From Synechococcus sp. CS-1331 (GTDB lineage: Bacteria > Cyanobacteriota > Cyanobacteriia > PCC-6307 > Cyanobiaceae), in NCBI GenBank assembly GCA_025127975.1, contig JAHLYQ010000025.1, positions 115,281 to 179,280 on the forward strand: DNA of 64,000 nt, written 5' to 3'. The position numbers and the translations under genes were made by a program. Below are positions 16,489-25,198 of this stretch, one piece after another (position 1 is the first letter of the stretch; every line of letters begins with the position of its first letter). The notes beneath the pieces are model-generated. The model was not told where the DNA came from, searched no databases, and worked only from the letters and a program-made list of their open reading frames with translations.

Positions 16489-19161
16489 TTAAGGGGCGGG
16501 ATAACGGCTCAACTGGTTGATCATCTTGGCCACCATGGCGCTCCAGCCGGTCTGGTGGGAGGCACCCACACCACGGCCGTCTTCGCCGTGGAAATACTCA
16601 TTGAAAAGGAGCAGATCTCGCCAATGGGGATCATTTTGGAACAGCTCCACGTCGCCATTGAAGGCCCGCCGCCCAGCTCCATCGCGGCGGAAGATCCCCA
16701 CCAGGCGCTTCTCGAGCTCTAGCGACACTTCCCAGAGATTGAGCCAGTTGCCAGAGCGAGTGGGGAACTCCACCTGGAAACTGTCGCCGTAGTAGTGGGC
16801 GTATTTTTGCAACGACTCGATCAGCAGGAAGTTCATCGGCATCCACACCGGCCCACGCCAGTTGGAATTGCCCCCAAACATTGCCACCGGGCTGTCCGCA
16901 GGGCTGTAGGCCAAGATCTGGCTGTCGGAGCCCTCGGTGAAAGAATAGGGATGGTCCCGGTACACCTTGGACAGGGAGCGAATCCCATAGGAGGAAAGAA
17001 ACTCCTCCTCATCGAACAACCGCTGGCAGATCCGCCGCAGGCGGTCTTCTGGCACGAGGGTATAGAGAATACGGTCGTTATTCCATCGTCCGAGATTCTG
17101 CTCCAACCAGGTGGGAGTGGTGCGCTCGTGCACAAACCAGGCCAAGCTCTCTCGCACATCCAGCACTTGAACACGATTCACTGTTTCGCGATCGAAACTC
17201 GCTACAGCGAGCAGGGGCACTAGGCCGGAGAGCGAGCGAGTGCGGAGGTAGTCGCTACTGCCATCCGGCCGCTTGATCACGTCGTAATAGAAACCATCCT
17301 CGTCATCCCAGTTGATAAAGCCTCGATCCGACGGGGCATTCAAGGTGATCGCCAGTTGGGTGAAGTCGTAAACGAAGCGCTCACAGGTATCGGCATACTC
17401 AGGCTCCTCTCGGCTCAGCTCCACCGCAATGTTGAGCAGATTGAGGCTGAGGGAAGCCATCCAGGCCGTGCCATCGCACTGCTCGATGCGGCTGCCATCG
17501 GCCAAGGGAAAGCGGCGGTCAAACACGGCGATGTTGTCGAGGCCGAGGAAGCCGCCTTCAAACACGTTGTCGCCGGAGCGATCGTTTCTGTTTGCCCACC
17601 AGCCGTATTCGAGCAACAACTTGCGCAGGGCGGCCCGCAGAAAAGGCTGATCTGCCTGGCCGCTCTGCTTGCGGTCGATCTGGTAGATCCGCATTGCCGC
17701 CCAGGCGCCGATCGGCGGATTGGGGTCGGAGAGCGCCCACTCATAGGCGGGGGTCTGGGCGCTGGGGGCTGTGAAGTGGGGGCTACGCAGCAACATCGCC
17801 TGCTGCTTGGCCATCTCCGGATCGAAGATGGCGAAGGCCACCGCGTGGAACATCAGATCCCACTGGCAGAAATAGGGGTACTCCCAGGCATCCGGCATCG
17901 AGATCACATGGTGGGCATGGAGTCGTTTCCAAAGGGCCGTATCGGACTGCCAACGGTTAGCAGGTGGCGTGGGCTGGGTGGGATCCCCCTCCAGCCAACG
18001 AAAGACGCTCCAGCCGTAGTACTTCTTGCACCACAGCAAGCCCGCCAGGGCGGAGGAGTGAATCAAGCGGTCTTCGGCATTGAGCCCCGGCAGGGTGTGC
18101 TCAAAGAACTGCGCCCATTCCGCCTCCCGCTCCTGGAAGAGGGCATCAAAGGAGGCGCCAAAGGCAGGCTCGTTGGCCCCGGCAGCCCCCACCCTGTCGA
18201 GCTGACGGAGGCGCAGCTCGACAGTCCACTCCTCAGCAGGCGCCAGGGTGCGCTGCAACAGCCGGGCCGCCTTGGTGCCGCACTGGGCTGGATTAATGGC
18301 CTGCTCCTCAGCACCGATCAGATAGCGGTGAAAACCATCCTTCTGATAAGGGGTGGGATTTGACTGGCCGTAGAGGCGCTGGTGGTTGGTCTCGTTATCG
18401 GTGAACAACCAGGTGCCACCATCCCGGCAGAGCAACTCATAGGCCCCCAGTTGGGGCAGCTCACCGGTAACCAGGGCGTCACCGTTCAGGCCCATCGGCT
18501 GGCGCTGCTCATCGGGATAGCCCCAGGCCCAGGTGTTGCGCATCCACAGGGTGGGCAACAGGGTGAGGGGGGCAGGATCGGGGCCGCGATTGATAACCCG
18601 GATGCGAATCAGCAGATCGGTGGCTGACGCCTTGGCATACTCAATAAAGACGTCGAAGTAACGACTTTCGGCAAAGATGCCCGTATCCACCAGCTCATAT
18701 TCAGGCTCATTGCGGCTGCGCCGCCCGTTTTCATCCACCAGCTGCTGGTAGGGAAATTCGGACTGGGGATACTTGTAAAGCCCCCGCATGAAGCTGTGGG
18801 TGGGGGTATTGGCGAGGTGGAAGTAGTAATCCTTGAGATCTTCGCCGTGGTTGCCCTCGGGGTTGCCCAGGCCGAAGGGTCGCTCCTTGAGGATCGGATC
18901 GGCCCCATTCCAGAGGGCCACCGAGAAACACAAACGGCACTGCTCATCACAGATTCCCAGCAGGCCATCTTCCCCCCAGCGATAGACGCGAGAACGGGCC
19001 TGGTCGTGGGGAAAGGAGCGCCAGGCATCGCCGTCAGCGGAATAGTCTTCACGCACCGTGCCCCACTGGCGATCGGGCAGATAGCTGCCCCACAGGGTCC
19101 AGGGATAGAGGCCCTGGTCACGTTCCCGAATCCGAACGACCTCAGGGGTTGGGGGGATCAC
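16489..19161 (-). CDS. GH63-like glucosidase
   Basis: This 890-residue protein matches the bacterial GH63/mannosylglycerate-hydrolase-like glucosidases: start RERDQGLYPWTLWGSYLPDR, then WNGADPILKERPFGL, NHGEDLKDYYF, the (alpha/alpha)6 barrel segments WQSDTALWKRLHAHH, YPYFCQWDLMFHAVAF, DRSGDNVFEGGFLGLDNI and the end segment FGGNSNWRGPVWMPMNFLLI. No signal peptide is seen, so it is cytoplasmic. It would release glucose from a glucoside or oligosaccharide; glucosylglycerol/glucosylglycerate-type osmolytes are candidates but are not shown. The GTG start overlaps the stop of the GMC gene upstream, tying sugar release to oxidation. Confidence 0.85.
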   Translation of the reverse strand: MIPPTPEVVRIRERDQGLYPWTLWGSYLPDRQWGTVREDYSADGDAWRSFPHDQARSRVYRWGEDGLLGICDEQCRLCFSVALWNGADPILKERPFGLGNPEGNHGEDLKDYYFHLANTPTHSFMRGLYKYPQSEFPYQQLVDENGRRSRNEPEYELVDTGIFAESRYFDVFIEYAKASATDLLIRIRVINRGPDPAPLTLLPTLWMRNTWAWGYPDEQRQPMGLNGDALVTGELPQLGAYELLCRDGGTWLFTDNETNHQRLYGQSNPTPYQKDGFHRYLIGAEEQAINPAQCGTKAARLLQRTLAPAEEWTVELRLRQLDRVGAAGANEPAFGASFDALFQEREAEWAQFFEHTLPGLNAEDRLIHSSALAGLLWCKKYYGWSVFRWLEGDPTQPTPPANRWQSDTALWKRLHAHHVISMPDAWEYPYFCQWDLMFHAVAFAIFDPEMAKQQAMLLRSPHFTAPSAQTPAYEWALSDPNPPIGAWAAMRIYQIDRKQSGQADQPFLRAALRKLLLEYGWWANRNDRSGDNVFEGGFLGLDNIAVFDRRFPLADGSRIEQCDGTAWMASLSLNLLNIAVELSREEPEYADTCERFVYDFTQLAITLNAPSDRGFINWDDEDGFYYDVIKRPDGSSDYLRTRSLSGLVPLLAVASFDRETVNRVQVLDVRESLAWFVHERTTPTWLEQNLGRWNNDRILYTLVPEDRLRRICQRLFDEEEFLSSYGIRSLSKVYRDHPYSFTEGSDSQILAYSPADSPVAMFGGNSNWRGPVWMPMNFLLIESLQKYAHYYGDSFQVEFPTRSGNWLNLWEVSLELEKRLVGIFRRDGAGRRAFNGDVELFQNDPHWRDLLLFNEYFHGEDGRGVGASHQTGWSAMVAKMINQLSRYPAP

Positions 19162-20672
19162 AACGAAGCCTTCAGTCCCTCGGCAATGCGCAGGGCATTG
19201 GCGATCACGGTGAGTCCGAAACCCATGGCCGGACAGGCCGGAAATACGCTGGCATCCGCAATCGTGAGGTTGGCCAGCTCATGGCTGCGGCCCTGCAGGT
19301 CGACCACCGAGGTGGCCGGATTGTCACCCATACGGCAGGTGCCGCAGCTGTAGCCAATCGCCGAGAGCGGAGCTTCGCCCCGGGGGTGGGTAGGGGCCTC
19401 CTTGACCACATGGCACTCGGGATCGGCCTCCACCGCCTTGAGGGTGTCGATCCAGCGATAGACAAGCCTGTCGTGGGCTTCACGGTTATTGGGCTGGTAC
19501 GTAACTTGAATCCGATCTCCCCGCAGGCTGACGCGGTTGTGGGGATCGGGCAGCACCGGACTCATCGCCCACCAACTTATGGAACGGGAGGCGAGCTGGT
19601 TGAGGCCGAAATTGGGCAACAGCTTGGTCACCAGCGAGAGCACCGGTGGCGACTCGGCAAACAGGGCATCTTGGAGAACCCCACCGCCGTTCTGAATCGC
19701 CCCGAGCGGGAAGGAGACGTTCTTATCGCCCCAGAGGTAGTCGTTGATGGCGAAACTGCGCGGGTAGCGGCCGCTGTTGGGCTCGGTGGCCAGCTGCAGG
19801 ATCGAGGTGAGCTGGAGTTTCATCAGGTTGCGGCCCACCTGGTCGGAGCCATTGGCCAGGCCCCTGGGATGGCGGTCGGTAGCGGAGCGCAGCAGGATCG
19901 CGGGGCTGTTGATGGCGCCGGCGGCGAGCACCACCTGATGGCCCAAAAAAATCCAGCTCTGGCCATCAACCACGGCCTCCACCCCCCGCACCTCCGTACC
20001 GCTGGGCTTGACATGCAGCCGCCTTACCTCCGCCCCAGACCTGACCAAAAAGGAGGTTGAAGCACGGGCCAGATCGACCCCGAACAATTCCGCATCGCCG
20101 CTTGGGTCGGCAGCCGACTCAGACCAGCTCAGCGGCAGGGGATAGGGGCGCACGCCCTGTCGCCCAAAGGCGAGGCGCAGCTCCTCAAAAAAAGGCTCAA
20201 CTGGCCTGGGCGCAAAGTCGTATGGCCTGGCTGCGGCCGGTTCGGTGGGATCGATCCCCCGCTGTCCGTGGACCCGATAAAGGCTTTCCGCCTGGTCATA
20301 CCAGGGCTCGAAGTCGCCCTGGCTGAGCCCCCACCCGGGCGCCTGGCCAGCCTGCAGGGCCAGGCCTGCCCATTCCTGATCACGCAGCCGCTCAAGCACG
20401 CCACCCCAGATTTTGGTGTTCCCACCGAGGGCATAGATCGTCTGGGGGGAGAAAGGATCCCCATCGGTGCCGAACCACTGCTCCTTAGGGTGATATCGAT
20501 CCTTGCGGAACAGATCCACATCGGCGACGTTCTGATCGGCCAGGGGCATCTGCTGCCCCCGCTCCAGCAGCAGCACCGCATAGCCGCCACTGGCTAGGGA
20601 GCGAGCCATGGTGCCACCGGCAGCTCCGCTACCGATGATGATGAAGTCGTAATGGCGGTCGTCGATGATCAT
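19158..20672 (-). CDS. GMC-family FAD oxidoreductase with altered active site
   Basis: This 504-residue protein has the FAD motif FIIIGSGAAGGTMARSL at residue 10 and the GMC stretches IYALGGNTKIWGG and RGLANGSDQVGRNLM. At the catalytic site it differs from its neighbour: the His of the HQAGTCR-type motif is Tyr (GYSCGTCRMG), and the Asn of the VNPSLT-type motif is Gly (MGFGLTVIANALR). The cysteine-rich segment of the other GMC gene is absent. It is probably a distinct subfamily with different chemistry. It lies 11 bases after ctaE and overlaps the glucosidase start, inside the oxidase operon. No signal peptide. Confidence 0.85.
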   Translation of the reverse strand: MIIDDRHYDFIIIGSGAAGGTMARSLASGGYAVLLLERGQQMPLADQNVADVDLFRKDRYHPKEQWFGTDGDPFSPQTIYALGGNTKIWGGVLERLRDQEWAGLALQAGQAPGWGLSQGDFEPWYDQAESLYRVHGQRGIDPTEPAAARPYDFAPRPVEPFFEELRLAFGRQGVRPYPLPLSWSESAADPSGDAELFGVDLARASTSFLVRSGAEVRRLHVKPSGTEVRGVEAVVDGQSWIFLGHQVVLAAGAINSPAILLRSATDRHPRGLANGSDQVGRNLMKLQLTSILQLATEPNSGRYPRSFAINDYLWGDKNVSFPLGAIQNGGGVLQDALFAESPPVLSLVTKLLPNFGLNQLASRSISWWAMSPVLPDPHNRVSLRGDRIQVTYQPNNREAHDRLVYRWIDTLKAVEADPECHVVKEAPTHPRGEAPLSAIGYSCGTCRMGDNPATSVVDLQGRSHELANLTIADASVFPACPAMGFGLTVIANALRIAEGLKASL

Positions 20673-20683
20673 GGGTTAGGAGC

Positions 20684-21262
20684 TCAACTGCGCTGCCAGA
20701 CGTAAATGAGCACGAAGAGGATGATCCAGATCACATCCACAAAGTGCCAGAACAGGGATGTAGCCTGCACCCCCTGCTCTCCCCCCGCATAGTTCTGGGG
20801 GATAAATGACTTCACCAGCATCAGGCCCATCAGGAACACCCCTGTGGCCACATGCAGGCCATGAAAGCCGGTGAGAAGGTAGAAGGTGCCCCCAAACACC
20901 CCACTGGTTAAGCCAAACTGCAAACCACTCCACTCAAGGGCTTGGCCGTAGAGGAAATAGGCGCCAAGGGCCATGGTGAGTAGCCAGAAAGCCCGAAATC
21001 CCATCAGATTCCCCTTGCTCATGCAGCGCTCTGCCAGCCAGATCGTGCCCGAACTAGAAATCAATACGACCGTGTTGAGCAGGGGTGTGCGCCACTCGAG
21101 GCCTTCCACACCGGGGGGGAGCCAATTGAGCGCAGCGGTTTTCAGCAGGGCGAAGCCGCTGAAGAATGCCAAAAAGATGACACTCTCAGAACAGAGAAAG
21201 ATGATGAAGCCCGTGAGGTTGTGCTTCGGGTGCTCAGTGTTCAAATGAGGTGTAGCAGTCAT
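20684..21262 (-). CDS. ctaE: Haem-copper oxidase subunit III, alternative oxidase (ARTO) type
   Basis: This 192-residue membrane protein has about five helices. It shows the subunit III landmarks LTGFIIFLCSESVIFLAFF, LNTVVLISSSGTIWLAE, FYLLTGFHGLHVATG and FWHFVDVIWIILF, with the conserved Glu and His residues of the subunit III fold. It lacks the two extra N-terminal helices of mitochondrial subunit III, as usual in this bacterial type. The ATG overlaps the ctaD stop. Placed with the CuA-less ctaC it belongs to the alternative respiratory terminal oxidase rather than the cytochrome c oxidase. Confidence 0.93.
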   Translation of the reverse strand: MTATPHLNTEHPKHNLTGFIIFLCSESVIFLAFFSGFALLKTAALNWLPPGVEGLEWRTPLLNTVVLISSSGTIWLAERCMSKGNLMGFRAFWLLTMALGAYFLYGQALEWSGLQFGLTSGVFGGTFYLLTGFHGLHVATGVFLMGLMLVKSFIPQNYAGGEQGVQATSLFWHFVDVIWIILFVLIYVWQRS

Positions 21263-22935
21263 GCGCTGGCCTCCTGCAGGGTGAGCTGATTTTCAATCTC
21301 TGCCTGGTGCTCAACCAATGGTTCTCCAGTGCCGTAACCATAGGGGCGTGCAATCACGGTCGGCACGTGCTCACCAAAGTTGTCTTCAGGTGGCGGTGAT
21401 GGCAGCAGCCACTCAAGACCAATGGCATTCCAGGGGTTATGGGGGGCTTTCGGGCCCCGCACCCAGGAACTCACCATGTTGAGCAGGAAGGGAATAATCG
21501 ACACTCCCAGCAAGAAGGCGCCCAGGCTAGCCAGCACATTCCAGAAGGCAAATTCCGGGTCGTAACTTGAAACCCGCCGGGGCATGCCCATCAAACCAAG
21601 GGGGTGCATGGGCAGGAAGTTGAGGTTGGCCCCAACAAAGGTGAATAGGAAATGGACCTTGCCAAGGCCCTCGTAGGGCATGCGGCCAATAAACTTGGGG
21701 AACCAGTGATAGATAGCGGCAAAGATTCCCATCACCGCTGCCCCATAGATCACATAGTGGAAATGACCCACCACAAAATAGGTGTTCGATACGTGAATAT
21801 CGACCGGCACCGTGGCCAGCATGATGCCAGTGATACCGGCAAATACAAAGTTGAACAGGCCACCCAGGCAAAAAAGCATTGGCGTGGTGAGGCGCAGTTT
21901 ACCGCGCCAAATGGTTCCCAACCAGGCAAACACCTTTACCCCCGTAGGCACGGCAATCAGCATCGTAGAAAACATAAAGAAGTTACGCATCCACTGCGCC
22001 ACTCCACTGGGGAACATGTGGTGCACCCACACAACTAAACCCAGTGCCACGATGATGAAGGAGGCCAGGCAGACGTAGACGTAGCCAAACAGTGGCTTAC
22101 GCGAGTAAACCGGGAACAGCTCGGAGAAGATGCCAAACACCGGCAGAATGATCACATACACGGCCGGGTGGGAATAAAACCAGAAAAAGTGCTGATAAAG
22201 CACTGGGTCGCCCCCTCCCTCTGGCTGATAAAAGCTGGTGCCAAAGCTGAGGTCCATCAGCAACATCACCGCTCCACCGGTGAGGGCCGGCAGGCCGATC
22301 AACTGCAGACTTTGGGCTGCAAGGGCCGTCCAGCAGAACACCGGCATGCGGAAGAAGCCCATGCCAGGGGCGCGCATGCGCAGAATCGTGGTGACGAAGT
22401 TGAGCGCTCCCATGATCGAGGAGACACCCGAAAGGGCCACGGCTGTGATCCACAGGCCTTGGCCATTGATAAAGTGGCCCAGCGGGTTCTGGGTGCTCAC
22501 CGGTGGATAGGACCACCAGCCGGAATAGGCCGGCCCACCAGGAACGAAAAAGCTGCCGATCAACAGGGCGCCAAAAATGGGAACCAGCCAGAAGGCCACC
22601 GCATTAAGCCGCGGAAAGGCCATATCTGGAGCGCCGATCATGGTGGGGATCAGCAGGTTATTGAGCCCATTCAGCACCGGAAAGATAAACAGGAACAGCA
22701 TGATTGTTCCATGCATCGTGTAGATGCCGTTGTAGACAGTGCGGTCGACCAGGTCGGCCGCTGGCGTGATCAATTCACCGCGGATGATCATGGCCAGCAG
22801 GCCACCGATCAGAAAGAAGAAAAAGGCCGTAACGATGTACTGAATGCCAATCACCTTGGCATCTGTGTTGAAGCCGAAGTAACGGCTCCAGGAGGTGTTT
22901 TCGGGAGGACTGGGCGGGAAGGTAGCGGAGGTCAT
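21259..22935 (-). CDS. ctaD: Haem-copper oxidase subunit I, alternative oxidase (ARTO) type
   Basis: This 558-residue catalytic subunit has about twelve helices. The low-spin haem ligand is in YTMHGTIM, the CuB/Tyr motif is FFWFYSHPAVYVIILPVFG, the CuB histidines are in WVHHMF, and the two haem ligands are in YFVVGHFHYV. The YSHPAVY form, in place of HPEVY, is the A2-type proton-channel arrangement. It reduces O2 to water. It lies 5 bases after ctaC and overlaps ctaE by four bases. Whether the electron donor is quinol depends on subunit II, see there. Confidence 0.95.
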   Translation of the reverse strand: MTSATFPPSPPENTSWSRYFGFNTDAKVIGIQYIVTAFFFFLIGGLLAMIIRGELITPAADLVDRTVYNGIYTMHGTIMLFLFIFPVLNGLNNLLIPTMIGAPDMAFPRLNAVAFWLVPIFGALLIGSFFVPGGPAYSGWWSYPPVSTQNPLGHFINGQGLWITAVALSGVSSIMGALNFVTTILRMRAPGMGFFRMPVFCWTALAAQSLQLIGLPALTGGAVMLLMDLSFGTSFYQPEGGGDPVLYQHFFWFYSHPAVYVIILPVFGIFSELFPVYSRKPLFGYVYVCLASFIIVALGLVVWVHHMFPSGVAQWMRNFFMFSTMLIAVPTGVKVFAWLGTIWRGKLRLTTPMLFCLGGLFNFVFAGITGIMLATVPVDIHVSNTYFVVGHFHYVIYGAAVMGIFAAIYHWFPKFIGRMPYEGLGKVHFLFTFVGANLNFLPMHPLGLMGMPRRVSSYDPEFAFWNVLASLGAFLLGVSIIPFLLNMVSSWVRGPKAPHNPWNAIGLEWLLPSPPPEDNFGEHVPTVIARPYGYGTGEPLVEHQAEIENQLTLQEASA

Positions 22936-22940
22936 CGGGC

Positions 22941-23888
22941 TCAGGCGTCGTGCGGCAGGGAGTTGGATCCGGGAACGTTCACCTGGGGCGGTGGGGCTGG
23001 CGGCACGGTGGCCCAGCCTGGGTTTTTCAGCTGTTTACGCTCGCCGTATTCGATTACTGCATCACTTAAACCAGGCTGCAGCGGTTGGCTAGCGGCGTTC
23101 TTCAGCCAAGCCTGGTAAGCCTCGGGGCTCTCGACCACCACATCGGCCTGGTTGGCGGCAAACCAGGTGCCACTGAACTGGGAATCGCGCAGGCGGTAGC
23201 GCCCCTCCCGCGTTGGAGTGAGATTGAAGTTGATCGCCCGGCCAGGAATTACGTCCTGCTTAAGGCGAAATGCTGGAATGTAAAAGCCATGAATTACGTC
23301 GTCTGACACCAAACGGAAGCTGACGGGCTGATCAACCGGCAGATGCAGCTCGGTGGTGGAAACATTGGCGCTTGGATAGCGAAATTCCCAAGACCACTGG
23401 CGGGCAATCACCTCCACCTGCTCGGCCGGCAAGCGATCGGCGGCGTAGCCCCCCTGGTCTTCCACAGGATTAGCCAAATGGATGTGCTCCATCGGACCAA
23501 GAACTCCGAGTTTGGTGTTGACGCGCATGGCGTAAACCGCGATGGCCATCACAAGCAGTAAGGGAATGACCGTCCAGATCACCTCGAGCCGGGTATTTCC
23601 CTCAATCGGCTCCGCATCGCTTTCGTCGTATTTCTCGGCGCGGTGCTTAAGCAGCACCCAAGCCATCACCGACACCACCGACCCAAACACGAAGGTGCCG
23701 ATGCCCGTTTCAAAGCTGAACAGCCCATCGACCAGTGGTGCCGCGGTAGAGGCCTGCACCGGCAACCAGCTGTAGGACTGCTGGGCCATCCACCAGCTCA
23801 AGGCCACCAACACCCCAATCCAAGCCAGCAAGCCGGCTAAGCCGGCGCTGCTGATTGGTGGGCGGGAGCGCTCAGAAGAGTTACTCAC
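22941..23888 (-). CDS. ctaC: Oxidase subunit II lacking the CuA site (ARTO type)
   Basis: This 315-residue subunit has two N-terminal membrane helices and the cupredoxin domain with the aromatic entry motif RQWSWEF. The first copper-ligand histidine position survives in DVIHGFYIP (H200). The cluster usually read as C-S-E-x-C-G-x-x-H-x-x-M is replaced by D-S-Q-F-S-G-T-W-F-A-A-N at 235-246, so both Cys, the bridging Glu position, the second His and the Met are gone. Loss of CuA is known for cyanobacterial CtaCII (ARTO), thought to oxidise quinol. The GTG start overlaps the preceding stop. The C-terminal tail is proline rich. Confidence 0.92.
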   Translation of the reverse strand: MSNSSERSRPPISSAGLAGLLAWIGVLVALSWWMAQQSYSWLPVQASTAAPLVDGLFSFETGIGTFVFGSVVSVMAWVLLKHRAEKYDESDAEPIEGNTRLEVIWTVIPLLLVMAIAVYAMRVNTKLGVLGPMEHIHLANPVEDQGGYAADRLPAEQVEVIARQWSWEFRYPSANVSTTELHLPVDQPVSFRLVSDDVIHGFYIPAFRLKQDVIPGRAINFNLTPTREGRYRLRDSQFSGTWFAANQADVVVESPEAYQAWLKNAASQPLQPGLSDAVIEYGERKQLKNPGWATVPPAPPPQVNVPGSNSLPHDA

Positions 23889-24529
23889 GGCAGGGCCTCG
23901 CTGAGATCAGCACCAGCGGCGAGCAGCTGGTCGGCGCTGACATGCACGCCAAACTCACCGGCCAACTCGGCCCCGAGGGTGCCGTGCAGACCGATCACCA
24001 GGAACAGCCCGAGCCCAACCAGCAAATAGAGCCACTGCACCTGCCGGCCCATGTCGCGGCGCCAGACAAAGCGCTGATAGCCCCGCCACACCGTCATCGC
24101 GACGATCACCAGCAGGATCACCACGCCTCCGACGCCGTGCCACAGCATGGTTTCCATGCTCTGCAGCCCGATGGTGCTGGTGACCCCGGGCAGGGGCACC
24201 GCCAGCAGCATCTCGAAGAAGCCAGCCGCCACGGTGAAGAAAGTGACGATGGAGCATGCCAGCAGGTTGTACCAACCCACATCGTGGAAGCCGCCACGGG
24301 TGACGGGCAGGGCCAGAAAGCGGAACACCCGCTTCTCAACTGGGTAGAGGGCGCCGGCTATATCAAAGGCGATGGCAATCACAAAAAGCCCGATGGTGAA
24401 GTGCACCAGGTTTGGATGAATGGGCAGGGCGTAGGGCAGACCATTGGGCCCCAGATCGGCTGCCAACTGTTCAATCGGTGAGCTGGAGGAAATGAATTGG
24501 GTGCCAGCAACCAGAAGGGGGGCGGCCAT
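23885..24529 (-). CDS. DUF2231 membrane protein, oxidase-associated
   Basis: This 214-residue protein has four to five hydrophobic segments and the DUF2231 hallmark LPIHPNLVHFTIGLFVIAIAFD, with conserved His residues in IHPNLVHF that could bind haem or metal. A second His-rich point is METMLWHGVGG. I use ATG 24529, next to an in-frame GTG at 24532; either overlaps the previous stop. Two such genes before ctaC2-D2-E2 are, as I recall, a common arrangement in cyanobacterial ARTO loci, which suggests a cytochrome-like electron-transfer or assembly partner; this is inference. Confidence 0.8.
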   Translation of the reverse strand: MAAPLLVAGTQFISSSSPIEQLAADLGPNGLPYALPIHPNLVHFTIGLFVIAIAFDIAGALYPVEKRVFRFLALPVTRGGFHDVGWYNLLACSIVTFFTVAAGFFEMLLAVPLPGVTSTIGLQSMETMLWHGVGGVVILLVIVAMTVWRGYQRFVWRRDMGRQVQWLYLLVGLGLFLVIGLHGTLGAELAGEFGVHVSADQLLAAGADLSEALP

Positions 24530-25026
24530 CACACCAGCCCCGAGCGCATTGCCTGCACCACCGGCACCGTGTGCAGGCCGTACACCCAGATCAACTGATT
24601 GCCGAGGGTCACCTGCAGCACAATTAGGGCACTGAGCAGTCCACCGGCGCCTAGGAAAGCCAGGGGCAGCTGCTGGGGGTCCTTGCTGCGGATCACGTAG
24701 CGCCAGCCGGACATCATCGACAGCACCCCAGCCAGCGACCAGCCGATCGTGCTGTGCAGGTTGAGAATGTCGCGGGAGGCGCCGTAGGGATTGGCCAGCC
24801 CCGCCTCAACCTGTCCAAACATGATCGCCACAAAAATAGCTGCAGTGGCAAACAGCAGGTTCCAGAAGCTGACCTCAAACAGCGCTGACCGGCGGGTCAC
24901 CACTCCGATCAAATCAAATACAAACGAGATCAGCCCCATGGCGATTACGAAGTGCACAACGATCGGATGGATGGTGTCCATCCAAGGGAGGTTGTGATCG
25001 TTGAGCGGCGGTAGCAGCTCAAGCAT
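24529..25026 (-). CDS. DUF2231 membrane protein, first gene of oxidase operon
   Basis: This 165-residue protein is a relative of the next gene: DTIHPIVVHFVIAMGLISFVFD carries the IHP-x-x-VHF histidines, and LNLHSTIGW gives another conserved His. Four membrane helices follow. I start at ATG 25026 (MLELLPPLNDHNLPW); an in-frame GTG at 25056 lies two bases from a strong hairpin and is less likely. The stop overlaps the next start. It is the head of a nine-gene minus-strand unit that runs to 13.3 kb. Confidence 0.78.
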   Translation of the reverse strand: MLELLPPLNDHNLPWMDTIHPIVVHFVIAMGLISFVFDLIGVVTRRSALFEVSFWNLLFATAAIFVAIMFGQVEAGLANPYGASRDILNLHSTIGWSLAGVLSMMSGWRYVIRSKDPQQLPLAFLGAGGLLSALIVLQVTLGNQLIWVYGLHTVPVVQAMRSGLV

Positions 25027-25057
25027 GGGGCCCAAACCAGCAGGGTTGACCTCCACG

Positions 25058-25085
25058 TTGCTAAGCCCCCGCAGGGGGCGAGCAA
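25058..25085. promoter_or_regulatory. Strong stem-loop in 5' leader of oxidase operon
   Basis: TTGCT and AGCAA flank a perfect GCCCCC-GCA-GGGGGC hairpin. It lies about 30 bases upstream of the ATG of the first DUF2231 gene, in the region that would be its mRNA leader. There is no U-tract on either strand, so it is not a classical intrinsic terminator. It could shield the ribosome site or stabilise the message. Confidence 0.55.
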
Positions 25086-25198
25086 AGCTGTGATGATTTG
25101 CTACACGAATGTGCGCATTGCCTGACTGGAAACTTGCGCCCGGGGCAATTGTTTTCCAAGGAAAGATTTAGGGTGAAAGATTCTATGTTTCTGCCCAG
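25086..25198. promoter_or_regulatory. Divergent promoter region, oxidase operon / hdeD-like
   Basis: This AT-richer gap separates the two divergent genes. On the minus strand TAGAAT and on the plus strand GATTTAGGGTGAAAGATT could contribute -10-like elements. No known operator was recognised. The assignment is by position. Confidence 0.35.

Noticed and set aside
17356-18363. 335-residue open frame antisense to the GH63-like glucosidase
   Set aside because: It lies wholly inside a well-supported gene, has shadow-like composition rich in Gly, His and Gln, and no recognisable domain.
22941-23888. Ordinary cytochrome c oxidase subunit II
   Set aside because: Five of the expected CuA-site positions are replaced, so it is treated as the alternative oxidase type.
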